A DNA stretch of 64,000 nt from an uncultured Clostridia bacterium (lineage in GTDB: Bacteria > Bacillota > Clostridia > TANB77 > CAG-508): the NCBI GenBank assembly GCA_948891265.1, contig CAQUBD010000003.1:51474-115473 (forward strand), given 5' to 3'. The notes below the pieces were generated by a model. That model was not told where the DNA came from. It did no database searches and saw nothing but the letters and a program-made list of their open reading frames with translations. Below, in pieces: positions 26,269 to 34,138 of this stretch. The translations under genes and the position numbers were made by a program. Positions within the stretch are counted from its first letter, which is position 1, and each line of letters opens with the position of its first letter.

Positions 26269-27449
26269 TGTTTATACATAATCTAAAATATGCAATAAAG
26301 ACTCTTTTCAGAGATAAAATGCTAATATTTTGGACATTTGCATTTCCAATAATATTAGGAACATTTTTCAATATGGCATTTTCAAACATTGAAAATAGTG
26401 AAAAATTAGAAATAATAGATATAGCAATAGTAAATAATGAAGAGTTTAAAAATAATGAAATTTATAAAGATACATTTAAAACATTAAGTGATGAAAATAG
26501 TGAAGATAGATTATTTAATACACAATATGTAACAGAAGAAAAAGCAAAAGAACTATTAGAAAATGATGAAATAAGTGGATATCTACTACTAGAGAATGAA
26601 ACACCTAAAATAATAGTTACAACAAGTGGAATAAATGAAACTATCTTAAAAACTGTAACAGAAGAGATTACACAAACAAGTGAAATAGTAAAAAGCATTT
26701 CTGAAAGTGAAATAAAAAAACAAATGGCAGCAGGAAATTATAAAATAGACTATGAAAAAATATATAAAGAAATAATAGAAAAAACACAAAAAGAAGAAGC
26801 AAAAATTACAAATATATCAAACAAAAATTTAAGTTATACAATGATAGAATTTTACACATTAATATCAATGGCATGTTTATATGGTGGAATACTTGGTATG
26901 GTAGCAATAAATCAAAACTTAGCAAATATGAGTAACAATGGGAAAAGAATATCAGTAGCACCAACCTCAAAAGGAAAAGTAATTTTTAGTAGTGTTATTG
27001 CTAGTTATATAGCACAAATAATTGGGCTTTCACTTCTATTTATATACACAATATTTGTATTAAAAGTAGATTATGGAACAAACTTGCCACTAGTGATTTT
27101 ATTAGGAATGGTAGGAAGTTTTGCAGGATTAAGTATGGGGCTAGCAGTTGGTACTGTATTAAAAGCAAATGAAGGAATGAAAACAGGAATACTAATATCA
27201 ATTACAATGTTAGGATGCTTTTTATCGGGAATGATGGGAATTACAATGAAATATATTATTGATAAAAATGTTCCTATTATAAATAAATTAAATCCAGCAA
27301 GTATGATAACAGATGGACTTTATTCATTATATTATTATGATACATTAGATAGATACTTTTTTAATATAACAAGTTTATTGATTTTTGCTTTTGTTATGAT
27401 TGGGATTTCAATTTTTTCTTTAAGGAGGCAAAAATTTGAAAAATTATAG
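26268..27449 (+). CDS. ABC-2 type permease, 393 aa
   Basis: An N-terminal membrane helix (about 18-37), a large extracytoplasmic domain (about 40-195) and five or six C-terminal helices give the ABC2_membrane_3 layout. It starts at the last base of the ATPase gene. Substrate is unknown; this kind of three-gene exporter often moves antimicrobial peptides or lipids. The 3' end lies within an inverted repeat (27433-27556). Confidence 0.88.
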   Translation: MFIHNLKYAIKTLFRDKMLIFWTFAFPIILGTFFNMAFSNIENSEKLEIIDIAIVNNEEFKNNEIYKDTFKTLSDENSEDRLFNTQYVTEEKAKELLENDEISGYLLLENETPKIIVTTSGINETILKTVTEEITQTSEIVKSISESEIKKQMAAGNYKIDYEKIYKEIIEKTQKEEAKITNISNKNLSYTMIEFYTLISMACLYGGILGMVAINQNLANMSNNGKRISVAPTSKGKVIFSSVIASYIAQIIGLSLLFIYTIFVLKVDYGTNLPLVILLGMVGSFAGLSMGLAVGTVLKANEGMKTGILISITMLGCFLSGMMGITMKYIIDKNVPIINKLNPASMITDGLYSLYYYDTLDRYFFNITSLLIFAFVMIGISIFSLRRQKFEKL

Positions 27450-27556
27450 TCATCTTGCGTTGTTAAACTTCAATTTAAATTTAATCAACGTGCACACGCA
27501 CGCCTCATAAATTTAAATCTCGTTTGTCTAGCAATATAACCATAATTTTTCAAATT
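27433..27556. repeat. spaced 15-base perfect inverted repeat between the permease genes
   Basis: aatttgaaaaattat (27433-27447, inside the end of the first permease gene) and ataatttttcaaatt (27542-27556). The enclosed segment has ATTTAAAT three times and a small GC-rich hairpin cgtgc-acac-gcacg (27489-27502), unlike nearby DNA. Confidence 0.65.
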
Positions 27557-27577
27557 AAGAATAAGAAAGGGGATAAT

Positions 27578-28726
27578 ATGACAGTATTTAGAACATTTTT
27601 AAAAGTATTAAATAAATGCAAAGTGCCAATTATAATGTACACAGTAATGTTGATTTTCTTTGGCGGATTTAATATGCAAACAAGTGAAAATAGTACAAAT
27701 TTTGTAGCAAGTAAGCCAGATATTTTAATTATAAATCAAGATAAAGAAGAAGGAATAACAAAAAACCTAATAAACTATATTGAAGAAAATAGCAAAATAA
27801 TTGAAATAAAAAATGATGAAGAAGCTATTAATGACGCATTATTTTATAGAGATGTAAATTATATTATATATATACCTGAAAATTATAGACAAGACTTTTT
27901 AGATGGAAAAAATCCTGAAATAAAAATAAAAAGTACAGGAGATTATCAAGCAAGTCTTGCAGAGATGATGCTAGAAAGATATATAAAAGTAGCAAATACA
28001 TATCAAAAAAATATAAACTCAGAACAAGAAATAATAAACAAAATAAATGAAACATTATCAAAAGAAACACAAGTACAAATAACATCTAAACTAGACACAA
28101 ATAATCTAAAAAAAGCAACATTTTATTACAACTTTACAAACTATAGTATATTAGCAGGATGTGTATATGTAATTTGTTTAATATTATCAAGTTTTAAAGA
28201 AGAAAAAATAGCAAAAAGAACAATTATTAGTAGTATGAATTATAAAAAATACAACAGACATCTATTATTATCAAATAGTCTATTTGCAATGGTATTATGG
28301 ATTTTTTATGTGTTATTAAGTTTTATATTAGTAGGAAATGTAATGTTCACAGAACATGGACTAATTTATATAGCAAATTCATTTGTATTTAATATATGTG
28401 CTGTAACAATAGCAATATTAATAGGAAATTTAGTTAATAATAAAAATGCAATTAATGGAATTGTAAATGTTGTAGCACTTGGCTCAAGCTTTTTATGTGG
28501 TGCATTTGTACCAATGGAATGGTTACCAGATTCAGTATTAAAAATAGCTCATATATTGCCATCATATTATTTTATTAGTAGTAATGAAATGATTACTGGG
28601 CTAGAAGTAGTTAATTTTGAAGGGATGAGGCCAATATTATTTAATATGGGAATAATTCTTATTTTTACAATAGTTTTTGTTTTGATTAATAATATAGTTT
28701 CGAAAAAGAAAAGAAAGATAGGATAA
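27578..28726 (+). CDS. ABC-2 type permease, 382 aa
   Basis: The second permease of the exporter, with the same layout as the first: a helix at about 18-36, an extracytoplasmic domain (about 40-180), and five or six C-terminal helices. The ATG at 27578 is chosen because AAAGGGG lies just upstream; an upstream in-frame start lies in repeat sequence without a ribosome site. It is similar in plan but not in sequence to the 26268 protein, suggesting a heteromeric transporter. Confidence 0.85.
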   Translation: MTVFRTFLKVLNKCKVPIIMYTVMLIFFGGFNMQTSENSTNFVASKPDILIINQDKEEGITKNLINYIEENSKIIEIKNDEEAINDALFYRDVNYIIYIPENYRQDFLDGKNPEIKIKSTGDYQASLAEMMLERYIKVANTYQKNINSEQEIINKINETLSKETQVQITSKLDTNNLKKATFYYNFTNYSILAGCVYVICLILSSFKEEKIAKRTIISSMNYKKYNRHLLLSNSLFAMVLWIFYVLLSFILVGNVMFTEHGLIYIANSFVFNICAVTIAILIGNLVNNKNAINGIVNVVALGSSFLCGAFVPMEWLPDSVLKIAHILPSYYFISSNEMITGLEVVNFEGMRPILFNMGIILIFTIVFVLINNIVSKKKRKIG

Positions 28727-28730
28727 AAGG

Positions 28731-28768
28731 AAAAGCACTCTCGGTCATAAAGACCAAGAGCGCTTTTT
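28731..28768. terminator. bidirectional terminator between convergent genes
   Basis: Arms aaaagcactctcggtc (28731-28746) and gaccaagagcgcttttt (28752-28768) pair with few mismatches and carry A- and T-runs on both sides. Confidence 0.85.
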
Positions 28769-28784
28769 AAGTTTACAGTTGGAT

Positions 28785-29018
28785 TTACCAAATTATATCT
28801 TCAACTTTATGTACCATAACGCCGAGCTGTTCATCAAAATTAACCCAAACCAAAATGCTCAGATGCCGATATTGCATACCTAAGACGGTAATGCTATGGC
28901 CACAAGTAGAGATTGGAAGCGGTTCCATCCTGCAGACATCTTCCAGATTAACGGTTAGAGGGTGAACTTTCTTGTCGATTGAATTTTTAATAGTAGTAGC
29001 TGTTTTTACATCCAACAT
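28785..29018 (-). CDS. small hypothetical protein of foreign composition, 77 aa
   Basis: A minus-strand gene with a strong GGAGGG site before the ATG. G+C content is clearly higher than in neighbours, with CTG, CGG and CAC codons. The sequence is soluble, with a repeated hydrophobic pattern in the second half. I recognise no family. Composition and orientation suggest recent acquisition. Confidence 0.7.
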   Translation of the reverse strand: MLDVKTATTIKNSIDKKVHPLTVNLEDVCRMEPLPISTCGHSITVLGMQYRHLSILVWVNFDEQLGVMVHKVEDIIW

Positions 29019-29145
29019 ATTTTGCCCTCCTTGTTTGACAATTGTCGTTGATAAAAGTGTAAAGGTTCATGATGAAACAAGTAAAACGTATCATCAATGC
29101 AATTGTACCAAATTTCTACCGAAAAGTCAATTTATTTATGTAAAT

Positions 29146-29195
29146 TTTTCATAAAGTGTAACTTCCTTAATTTTTTAACCACAATAATAATATAG
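29146..29195 (+). promoter_or_regulatory. ECF-type promoter copy (orphan)
   Basis: About 50 bases match the leader of the ECF sigma gene (30621-30672): ATAAAGTGTAAC, a 17-base T-rich spacer and CCACAATAAT. Here it is followed not by a sigma gene but by a terminator-like hairpin and the 29272 gene. Confidence 0.55.
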
Positions 29196-29206
29196 GTAGT
29201 TATAAG

Positions 29207-29231
29207 GAGTGGTTGTATAATCACTTCTTTT
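29207..29231 (+). terminator. terminator-like hairpin, copy of the one at 32432
   Basis: gagtggtt/aatcacttc arms with TTTT. It closely resembles 32432-32457, which ends the sigma/anti-sigma operon. Confidence 0.55.
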
Positions 29232-29271
29232 GTGATACTATAAAATAAAAAACAAAGGAGAATATGTAAAA

Positions 29272-29577
29272 ATGAAAATAATAACAATATGTGGAAGTTA
29301 TAAATTTAAAAAACAAATGGCAGAAATAGCAGAGAAAATGACATTAAACAGAAACTGTGTAATAATGCCAAATGAATTAACAAAAACAAGCAAAGAAGAC
29401 TATACAAAAGAAGAAATTTTAATTATAGACAAAATGCACAAAGAAAAAATAAAAATATCAGATGCAATACTAGTTGTAAATGTAAATGGATATATTGGTA
29501 ATAGTACCAAAAGTGAAATTGAATATGCAAAATCATTAAATAAAGAAATTTTATATTATACAGATTTAATAAAATAA
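29272..29577 (+). CDS. nucleoside 2-deoxyribosyltransferase-like protein, 101 aa (paralogue 1)
   Basis: A small Rossmann-like protein starting KIITICGSYKFK, with DKMHKEKIKISDAILVV and GYIGNSTKSEIEYAKSLNKE, the pattern of the nucleoside deoxyribosyltransferase/DUF4406-like group in which the GS..F loop and the Glu in SEIEYA are active-site positions. A close paralogue lies at 33124-33435, including an identical ribosome-site region. Substrate unknown. Confidence 0.75.
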   Translation: MKIITICGSYKFKKQMAEIAEKMTLNRNCVIMPNELTKTSKEDYTKEEILIIDKMHKEKIKISDAILVVNVNGYIGNSTKSEIEYAKSLNKEILYYTDLIK

Positions 29578-29647
29578 TTTGTATTATAAAGCTATTTTAG
29601 CAAATTAAAAACTAGAAGAAAAAATAATGAAAATAAGGAGAAATAAA

Positions 29648-29965
29648 ATGTCAACAACAAATGAATATATAGAATATGTATGTGAGCAAATAGAAGGAAT
29701 CGGAGAAATAAGATATAAGAAAATGTTTGGAGAATTTATGGTATATGTAAACAACAAACCAGTTATAATAGTTTGTGATAATGTGCCATTTGTAAAAAAA
29801 CTGGATTGCATTCAAGAATTAATGAAAAATGCAGAAACAGGATGTCCATATAAGGGAGCAAAAGAACATTATATATTAGACATTGATAACACTGAATTTT
29901 GTAAAAGTATTGTAACTGAAATTGAAAAAGTAACACCAATACCAAAGCCAAGAAAAAAGAAATAG
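29648..29965 (+). CDS. TfoX N-terminal domain protein, 105 aa
   Basis: A TfoX/Sxy N-terminal-type domain: YIEYVCEQIEGIGEIRYKKMFGEFMVYVNNK is the typical opening, followed by the VPFVKK and GCPYKGAKEHY segments and a basic tail (KPRKKK). In gamma-proteobacteria TfoX controls competence; in Firmicutes these stand-alone domains have no defined role. ATG 29648 is chosen because AAGGAG lies upstream. Confidence 0.85.
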   Translation: MSTTNEYIEYVCEQIEGIGEIRYKKMFGEFMVYVNNKPVIIVCDNVPFVKKLDCIQELMKNAETGCPYKGAKEHYILDIDNTEFCKSIVTEIEKVTPIPKPRKKK

Positions 29966-29971
29966 TAAAAA

Positions 29972-30002
29972 TGTGCCAAAAGGGACGTACCTTTTTGGCA
30001 CA
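29972..30002. repeat. GGGACG palindrome between convergent genes
   Basis: tgtgccaaaagg...cctttttggcaca, with gacgta at the centre. It may act as a terminator in both directions and belongs to the group at 25206 and 42561. Confidence 0.7.
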
Positions 30003-30007
30003 AAAAA

Positions 30008-30559
30008 TTATAGTGAGATAGTATTATAAATACTACCAATATTACCAGTTTGTTCTCCAGTAGCTAAAATAATCGGATAATAATTATTTTTAGCCATCCA
30101 TTCATAAACTTCAAAAGAATGATTACAACTCATAGTATAAGCATCTTTCAAAAATTGTCTCAAATTAGGATTAGTAGCTTCCATAGAAGCAATAGCATAT
30201 TCCTTACCAGCTCTTTTTAAAGTTAAAAAATAAGACAAAGCAATTTCTCTATCTGTTAATTTTGTGACATTTGTGTTAACAGTGATAGGTTCAGCAAGTT
30301 TAGATTGTTCAACATTTTCAGAGAAAATAGCTGTATTAAGTTCAGGAACATTTAATTTACCAGTTGCAGTTTTTACATCTTTAACAAATTCTACTTTCCT
30401 ATTATAATCTTCTACATGTATAGGAAAATGAACATTTAATAAATTTTTTAATTCTTCATCTGTAACTTGATTTTTAAATAATGACATACAAGTAATTGTA
30501 TTAACGCAACTTGTAATCAATTCATTTAAATAACTTAATTCACATATTGTTAATTTCAT
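30008..30559 (-). CDS. CotF-like spore coat protein, 183 aa
   Basis: The C-terminal half (about 105-170) contains DREIALSYFLTLKRAGKEYA, NPNLRQFLKDAYTMSCNHSFE and a Tyr-rich WMAKNNYYP end, the pattern of the CotF ferritin-like four-helix domain of spore coat proteins. The N-terminal half looks like a second, diverged helical copy. The ATG at 30559 follows TTGGAGG; an in-frame TTG 9 bases earlier is less likely. It is the only sporulation-linked gene seen here. Confidence 0.8.
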   Translation of the reverse strand: MKLTICELSYLNELITSCVNTITCMSLFKNQVTDEELKNLLNVHFPIHVEDYNRKVEFVKDVKTATGKLNVPELNTAIFSENVEQSKLAEPITVNTNVTKLTDREIALSYFLTLKRAGKEYAIASMEATNPNLRQFLKDAYTMSCNHSFEVYEWMAKNNYYPIILATGEQTGNIGSIYNTISL

Positions 30560-30620
30560 ACCAATCAACCTCCAATTTTTTATAGTATGTGATCATATAA
30601 TTGTATTTATTCAAAAAACT

Positions 30621-30672
30621 TTTCCATAAAGTGTAACTTTTTTGATTTTTAAACCACAATAATGATATAAGA
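30621..30672 (+). promoter_or_regulatory. ECF-type promoter, probably autoregulated
   Basis: ATAAAGTGTAAC (TGTAAC at 30632-30637), a 17-base T-rich spacer and CACAATAAT. It is conserved at 29146-29195 and lies immediately upstream of the sigma gene, as expected for self-activation. Confidence 0.6.
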
Positions 30673-30695
30673 TATCTTATAAAGGAGCAATAAAA

Positions 30696-31238
30696 GTGAA
30701 AGAAACAAAACTAGAAAATTATATTATAAATGAAAATATTGACTTAGATACAATTGTAGATGATTACACACCATATTTAAGAAAAATAATACAAAATATG
30801 GTAAGTAACAATTTATCAGAAGAAGACAAAGAAGAAATTATACTAGACACATTTTTTATATTATGGAAAAGATATAAAGAAAATTACTGTATAAAATCAT
30901 TAAGTTCTTATATAGCAGGAATTGCAAGAAATTTAGTAAAAGAAAAATTTAAAAAGTTACAATACAATATTAATATAGAACAATGTGAAAATTTAATAGA
31001 GTATAGTAATTTAGATATGTATTTACAAGAAAGAGAAGAAATAAACACAATATATGATAAAATAAAAAACTTAAAAGAAATTGATATTAAAATAATGAAT
31101 ATGTTTTATTATTCTTCTAAATCAATTAAAGATATAGCTAAAAAACTAAAAATATCAGAAGTAAATGTAAAAACAAGACTGCACAGGATACGAAAGAAAA
31201 TAAAATTTGAATTAGAACAAGAAGACTTTAAAGACTAA
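30696..31238 (+). CDS. ECF-type RNA polymerase sigma factor, 180 aa
   Basis: Region 2 (about 25-90: YLRKIIQNMVSNNLSEEDKEEIILDTFFILWKRY-type pattern) and region 4 helix-turn-helix (about 125-175: SIKDIAKKLKISEVNVKTRLHRIRKK) are clear. GTG start after AAAGGAG. The next gene, 18 bases downstream, encodes a membrane protein that fits an anti-sigma factor. Confidence 0.92.
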   Translation: MKETKLENYIINENIDLDTIVDDYTPYLRKIIQNMVSNNLSEEDKEEIILDTFFILWKRYKENYCIKSLSSYIAGIARNLVKEKFKKLQYNINIEQCENLIEYSNLDMYLQEREEINTIYDKIKNLKEIDIKIMNMFYYSSKSIKDIAKKLKISEVNVKTRLHRIRKKIKFELEQEDFKD

Positions 31239-31256
31239 AAAGTGAAAGGAATGATA

Positions 31257-32369
31257 ATGAAAATGAATAATGAAATAAAAGAAAAACTTAAAACAAAAAT
31301 AGCTATATCACAAATAAAAAATGAGGAGAAAAAAGCTATGAATAAAAAAGAAAAATTTGTATTTAAAAATATAGGAATAGCAGCATGTATACTTATGACA
31401 TTAACAGGAGCTGTGTTTGCAGGAAATAAAATAATAGAAAACATATGGAAAACACCAGAAAAAATAGAAAATTTAACACATGATATAACAGAAGAAAGTA
31501 AAAAAGAGAACATAACAGAAGAAAAAGCAAAAGAAATTGCAATCAACAAGTTAAAAGAAATAGGATTTAATTCAAATATTGTAAGCACAGACCATTATAA
31601 AGAAATCGATTCAAATAAAATAATGTATAGATTTAGAACAGAAGAAAATTACGAAATAAGTATTAATGGACAAACAGGTGCATTTTATGATATATGGAAC
31701 AACAATAAGAATCAACAAGATTGTAATATTGAAATAACACAAGAAGAAGCAATAGAAGTAGCAAATCAATATTATAAATTATTTGGATTTAAAGAAGGAG
31801 AATATGAGATTACTCAAATCTTTTCAAATAATAATGCTGGAAGTGGTAAAGGAAAAGGATATAAAATAGATATAACTTATCAAAAAAAATATGGAGAAAT
31901 ATATAATCCTTATGAATGTATACATATTTCAATTGAATCAAAAAATAAAAATTTTGACAATTTTACAGTTATCAGCATACCTTTTGATAATAATGAAACT
32001 GTAATAACAGAAGATGAAGCAATAAAGATAGCATTAGATGAAGATAAAAAAATCCAGACAAATAAAATAATAGAAACAAAAGATAAAAAGATGGTTGTTA
32101 AAATGAATTCAAATGCTTATGAAAGAATAAATAACAAAGAAAAATTTTATGAAACAATGCAAACAGTTAATTATCCAAATGAAGAAAGAGATTATTATAA
32201 TATAGAAGATAAAATAAGAAATGCTTGGGTTGTTGTTATTACATATGAAGATACTTACAATGATGAGATAATGAGAAGATATACAGAAGGTCAATATAGC
32301 TATTTTGTTGATTGCACAACAGGCGAAATAATTGGTGGTCATGTAATGGATTACACTATAAATAGATAG
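31257..32369 (+). CDS. membrane anti-sigma-like protein with PepSY-type repeats, 370 aa
   Basis: A short cytoplasmic part (about 1-38), one membrane helix (about 41-58) and a large extracytoplasmic region. In the latter, (I)TEEKAKEIA, ITQEEAIEVA and ITEDEAIKIA mark the starts of three PepSY/YpeB-like repeats. With the sigma gene just upstream, a membrane-bound anti-sigma role is likely (inference). The ATG at 31257 gives the best spacing to AAAGGA; 31263 is possible. Confidence 0.8.
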   Translation: MKMNNEIKEKLKTKIAISQIKNEEKKAMNKKEKFVFKNIGIAACILMTLTGAVFAGNKIIENIWKTPEKIENLTHDITEESKKENITEEKAKEIAINKLKEIGFNSNIVSTDHYKEIDSNKIMYRFRTEENYEISINGQTGAFYDIWNNNKNQQDCNIEITQEEAIEVANQYYKLFGFKEGEYEITQIFSNNNAGSGKGKGYKIDITYQKKYGEIYNPYECIHISIESKNKNFDNFTVISIPFDNNETVITEDEAIKIALDEDKKIQTNKIIETKDKKMVVKMNSNAYERINNKEKFYETMQTVNYPNEERDYYNIEDKIRNAWVVVITYEDTYNDEIMRRYTEGQYSYFVDCTTGEIIGGHVMDYTINR

Positions 32370-32431
32370 TTAAGGGAAGTTTTTGTTTCAGTTTTTTTAA
32401 ATATAACTTTTTAAACCGAAACTTAAAAAGG

Positions 32432-32459
32432 GAAGTGGTTGCATAACCACTTCTTTTTA
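32432..32459 (+). terminator. terminator of sigma/anti-sigma operon
   Basis: Perfect gaagtggtt/aaccacttc stem with a 4-base loop followed by TTTTTAT. Confidence 0.85.
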
Positions 32460-32506
32460 TGATATTATAATACAAATTATAAAATAAAAGGAGAGTCTAC
32501 AAAAAC

Positions 32507-33121
32507 ATGCTTTTATCACAAATTAATGAAAACAATTTAGATGTTGATCTTATAAATAAAATTTTATTTGATATTCCAACAGATGATGGGCTAAATGGCG
32601 ATTGCATATGGGTATTTGGAAGTAAAACTTGGTTAGAAGAAAGAGTTCAATTAGCAGTTAATTTATACAAAGATAAAAGAGCCCCATATATTCTTTTTTC
32701 AGGCGGATTAGGAAACAATGGCAAAATTGCTGAAGCGATAGAGATGAAAGAAAAGGCTATTTCTTTAGGTGTCCCTAAGGATGCAATTTTGACAGAAGAA
32801 ATATCGAATAACACAACAGAAAATGAGATATGTTCATTATTAGTTTTAGAAAGAAAGTTTTTATTGCAAAAAATTAAAAGACTAATTGTTATATCATCAC
32901 CTTTTCATATTCAAAGACTTAGTTTAACATTAAGTAGGTATATGCCAAAATGGATAAAATATAGTTATTGTTATGATAACAATAGTATTTTATCAAAAAA
33001 CAATTGGAATAAAAGTGATAAAACAAAAGAAAGAATACAAAAAGAAACAAAAGGAATAATATTTTATGCTAAAAATGGCTATATAGATGATAAAGAAATT
33101 GAAACAAAGGAGAATATGTAA
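32507..33121 (+). CDS. YdcF/SanA-like DUF218 protein, 204 aa
   Basis: A DUF218-type fold: CIWVFGS near residue 32, ERVQLAVNLYKDKRAPYILFSGG (about 45-67), EEISNNTTEN (the conserved T.EN element, about 101-110) and RLIVISSPFHIQR (about 125-137). It has no membrane helix, so it resembles cytosolic YdcF. Function in the family is poorly defined, possibly linked to envelope synthesis. Its end is 2 bases before the next start. Confidence 0.85.
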   Translation: MLLSQINENNLDVDLINKILFDIPTDDGLNGDCIWVFGSKTWLEERVQLAVNLYKDKRAPYILFSGGLGNNGKIAEAIEMKEKAISLGVPKDAILTEEISNNTTENEICSLLVLERKFLLQKIKRLIVISSPFHIQRLSLTLSRYMPKWIKYSYCYDNNSILSKNNWNKSDKTKERIQKETKGIIFYAKNGYIDDKEIETKENM

Positions 33122-33123
33122 AA

Positions 33124-33435
33124 ATGAAAATAATAACAATATGTGGAAGTTATAAATTCAAAAAAGAAATGGCAGAAATAGCAGAAGAAATGACACTAAA
33201 AGGAAATTGTGTGATAATGCCAAATGAATTAACAAAAACCAATAAAGAAGACTATACAAAAGAAGAAATTTTAATGATTGACAAAATGCACAAAGAAAAA
33301 ATAAAAATATCAGATGCAATACTAGTTGTAGATGTAAATTGGTATATTGGTAATAGTACAAAAAGTGAAATTGAATATGCCAAATCATTGAATAAAGAAA
33401 TTTTATATTATACAGATTTGATAGGAGTAATATAG
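33124..33435 (+). CDS. nucleoside 2-deoxyribosyltransferase-like protein, 103 aa (paralogue 2)
   Basis: Nearly the same protein as 29272-29577, with the same first 12 residues, DYTKEEIL, MHKEKIKISDAILVV and GNSTKSEIEYAKSLNKE. Differences cluster around residues 25-45. The 20 or so bases before the ATG are also identical to copy 1. It is cotranscribed with the DUF218 and small membrane genes. Confidence 0.75.
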   Translation: MKIITICGSYKFKKEMAEIAEEMTLKGNCVIMPNELTKTNKEDYTKEEILMIDKMHKEKIKISDAILVVDVNWYIGNSTKSEIEYAKSLNKEILYYTDLIGVI

Positions 33436-33437
33436 AT

Positions 33438-33725
33438 ATGGAATTTTTATTTGAAATAATAGTAGATTTAATAATAGAAGGAAGCATTGAAGCAAGCTTA
33501 AACAAAAAAGTACCAAAAATAGTAAGATACCCATTAATTGCAATAATTGTTCTATTTTTTGGAACTATAATATTTGGACTATTTATTATGGGAATAGCAA
33601 TATGGAATAAAAATAAATATGCCAGCTTATTTATAATTGTGGTAAGCATAGTAATGCTAATTACATCTATGTACAAATTTAAAAAAGTATATATAGAAAA
33701 AAAGAATAAAGACGAAGAAAACTAA
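33438..33725 (+). CDS. small membrane protein, 95 aa
   Basis: Two membrane helices (about 30-52 and 60-78) between a short amphipathic start and a charged KKNKDEEN tail. It follows the paralogue gene after 2 bases, with its GGAG site in the upstream gene. No family recognised. Confidence 0.65.
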   Translation: MEFLFEIIVDLIIEGSIEASLNKKVPKIVRYPLIAIIVLFFGTIIFGLFIMGIAIWNKNKYASLFIIVVSIVMLITSMYKFKKVYIEKKNKDEEN

Positions 33726-33795
33726 AATAAAAGTAAGTAGCTTTTTGTTATTGAAAAAGTATATAATAAATGTAAAAAATAAAGGAATGAATTAT

Positions 33796-34005
33796 ATGAA
33801 AGAAATAATTATAAAAATAAAAGGAATGATGTGTGGAGGATGTGAAAACAGAGTAAAAAATTCAATTAAAGACATAGAAGGAGTAGAAAAAGTAACAGCA
33901 GACCATACAACAGGAGAAGTTGTTGTAACTGTAAAAGACAATGTATCACAAAATATTATAGAAGGAGTTATAGAAGACATTGGATATGAAGTCGTAAAAT
34001 ATTAA
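33796..34005 (+). CDS. copZ: copper chaperone, HMA domain, 69 aa
   Basis: A complete heavy-metal-associated domain: GMMCGGCENRV (about residues 10-20) supplies the CxxC copper site, and the length is that of CopZ (about 69 aa). The ATG at 33796 follows AAAGGA. The copper ATPase gene follows 133 bases downstream, so it probably hands Cu(I) to that pump. Confidence 0.9.
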   Translation: MKEIIIKIKGMMCGGCENRVKNSIKDIEGVEKVTADHTTGEVVVTVKDNVSQNIIEGVIEDIGYEVVKY

Positions 34006-34075
34006 CACTTTTTAGGAAAGGAACTAAGGTTGAAAAATTTAATTCTTTTCCAACCAAATTTGTGCCTAAGGTTTG

Positions 34076-34106
34076 TAAAATATAAAATTGTAAATTTTAT
34101 ATTTTA
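34076..34106. repeat. 14-base perfect inverted repeat in the copZ-copA gap
   Basis: taaaatataaaatt (34076-34089) and aattttatatttta (34093-34106) with a 3-base loop. It is AT-only and could be an operator or a transcript-stability hairpin just before copA. Confidence 0.55.
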
Positions 34107-34138
34107 TGATGAGCAAAGCGAAAGGAATGAAGTTAAAC

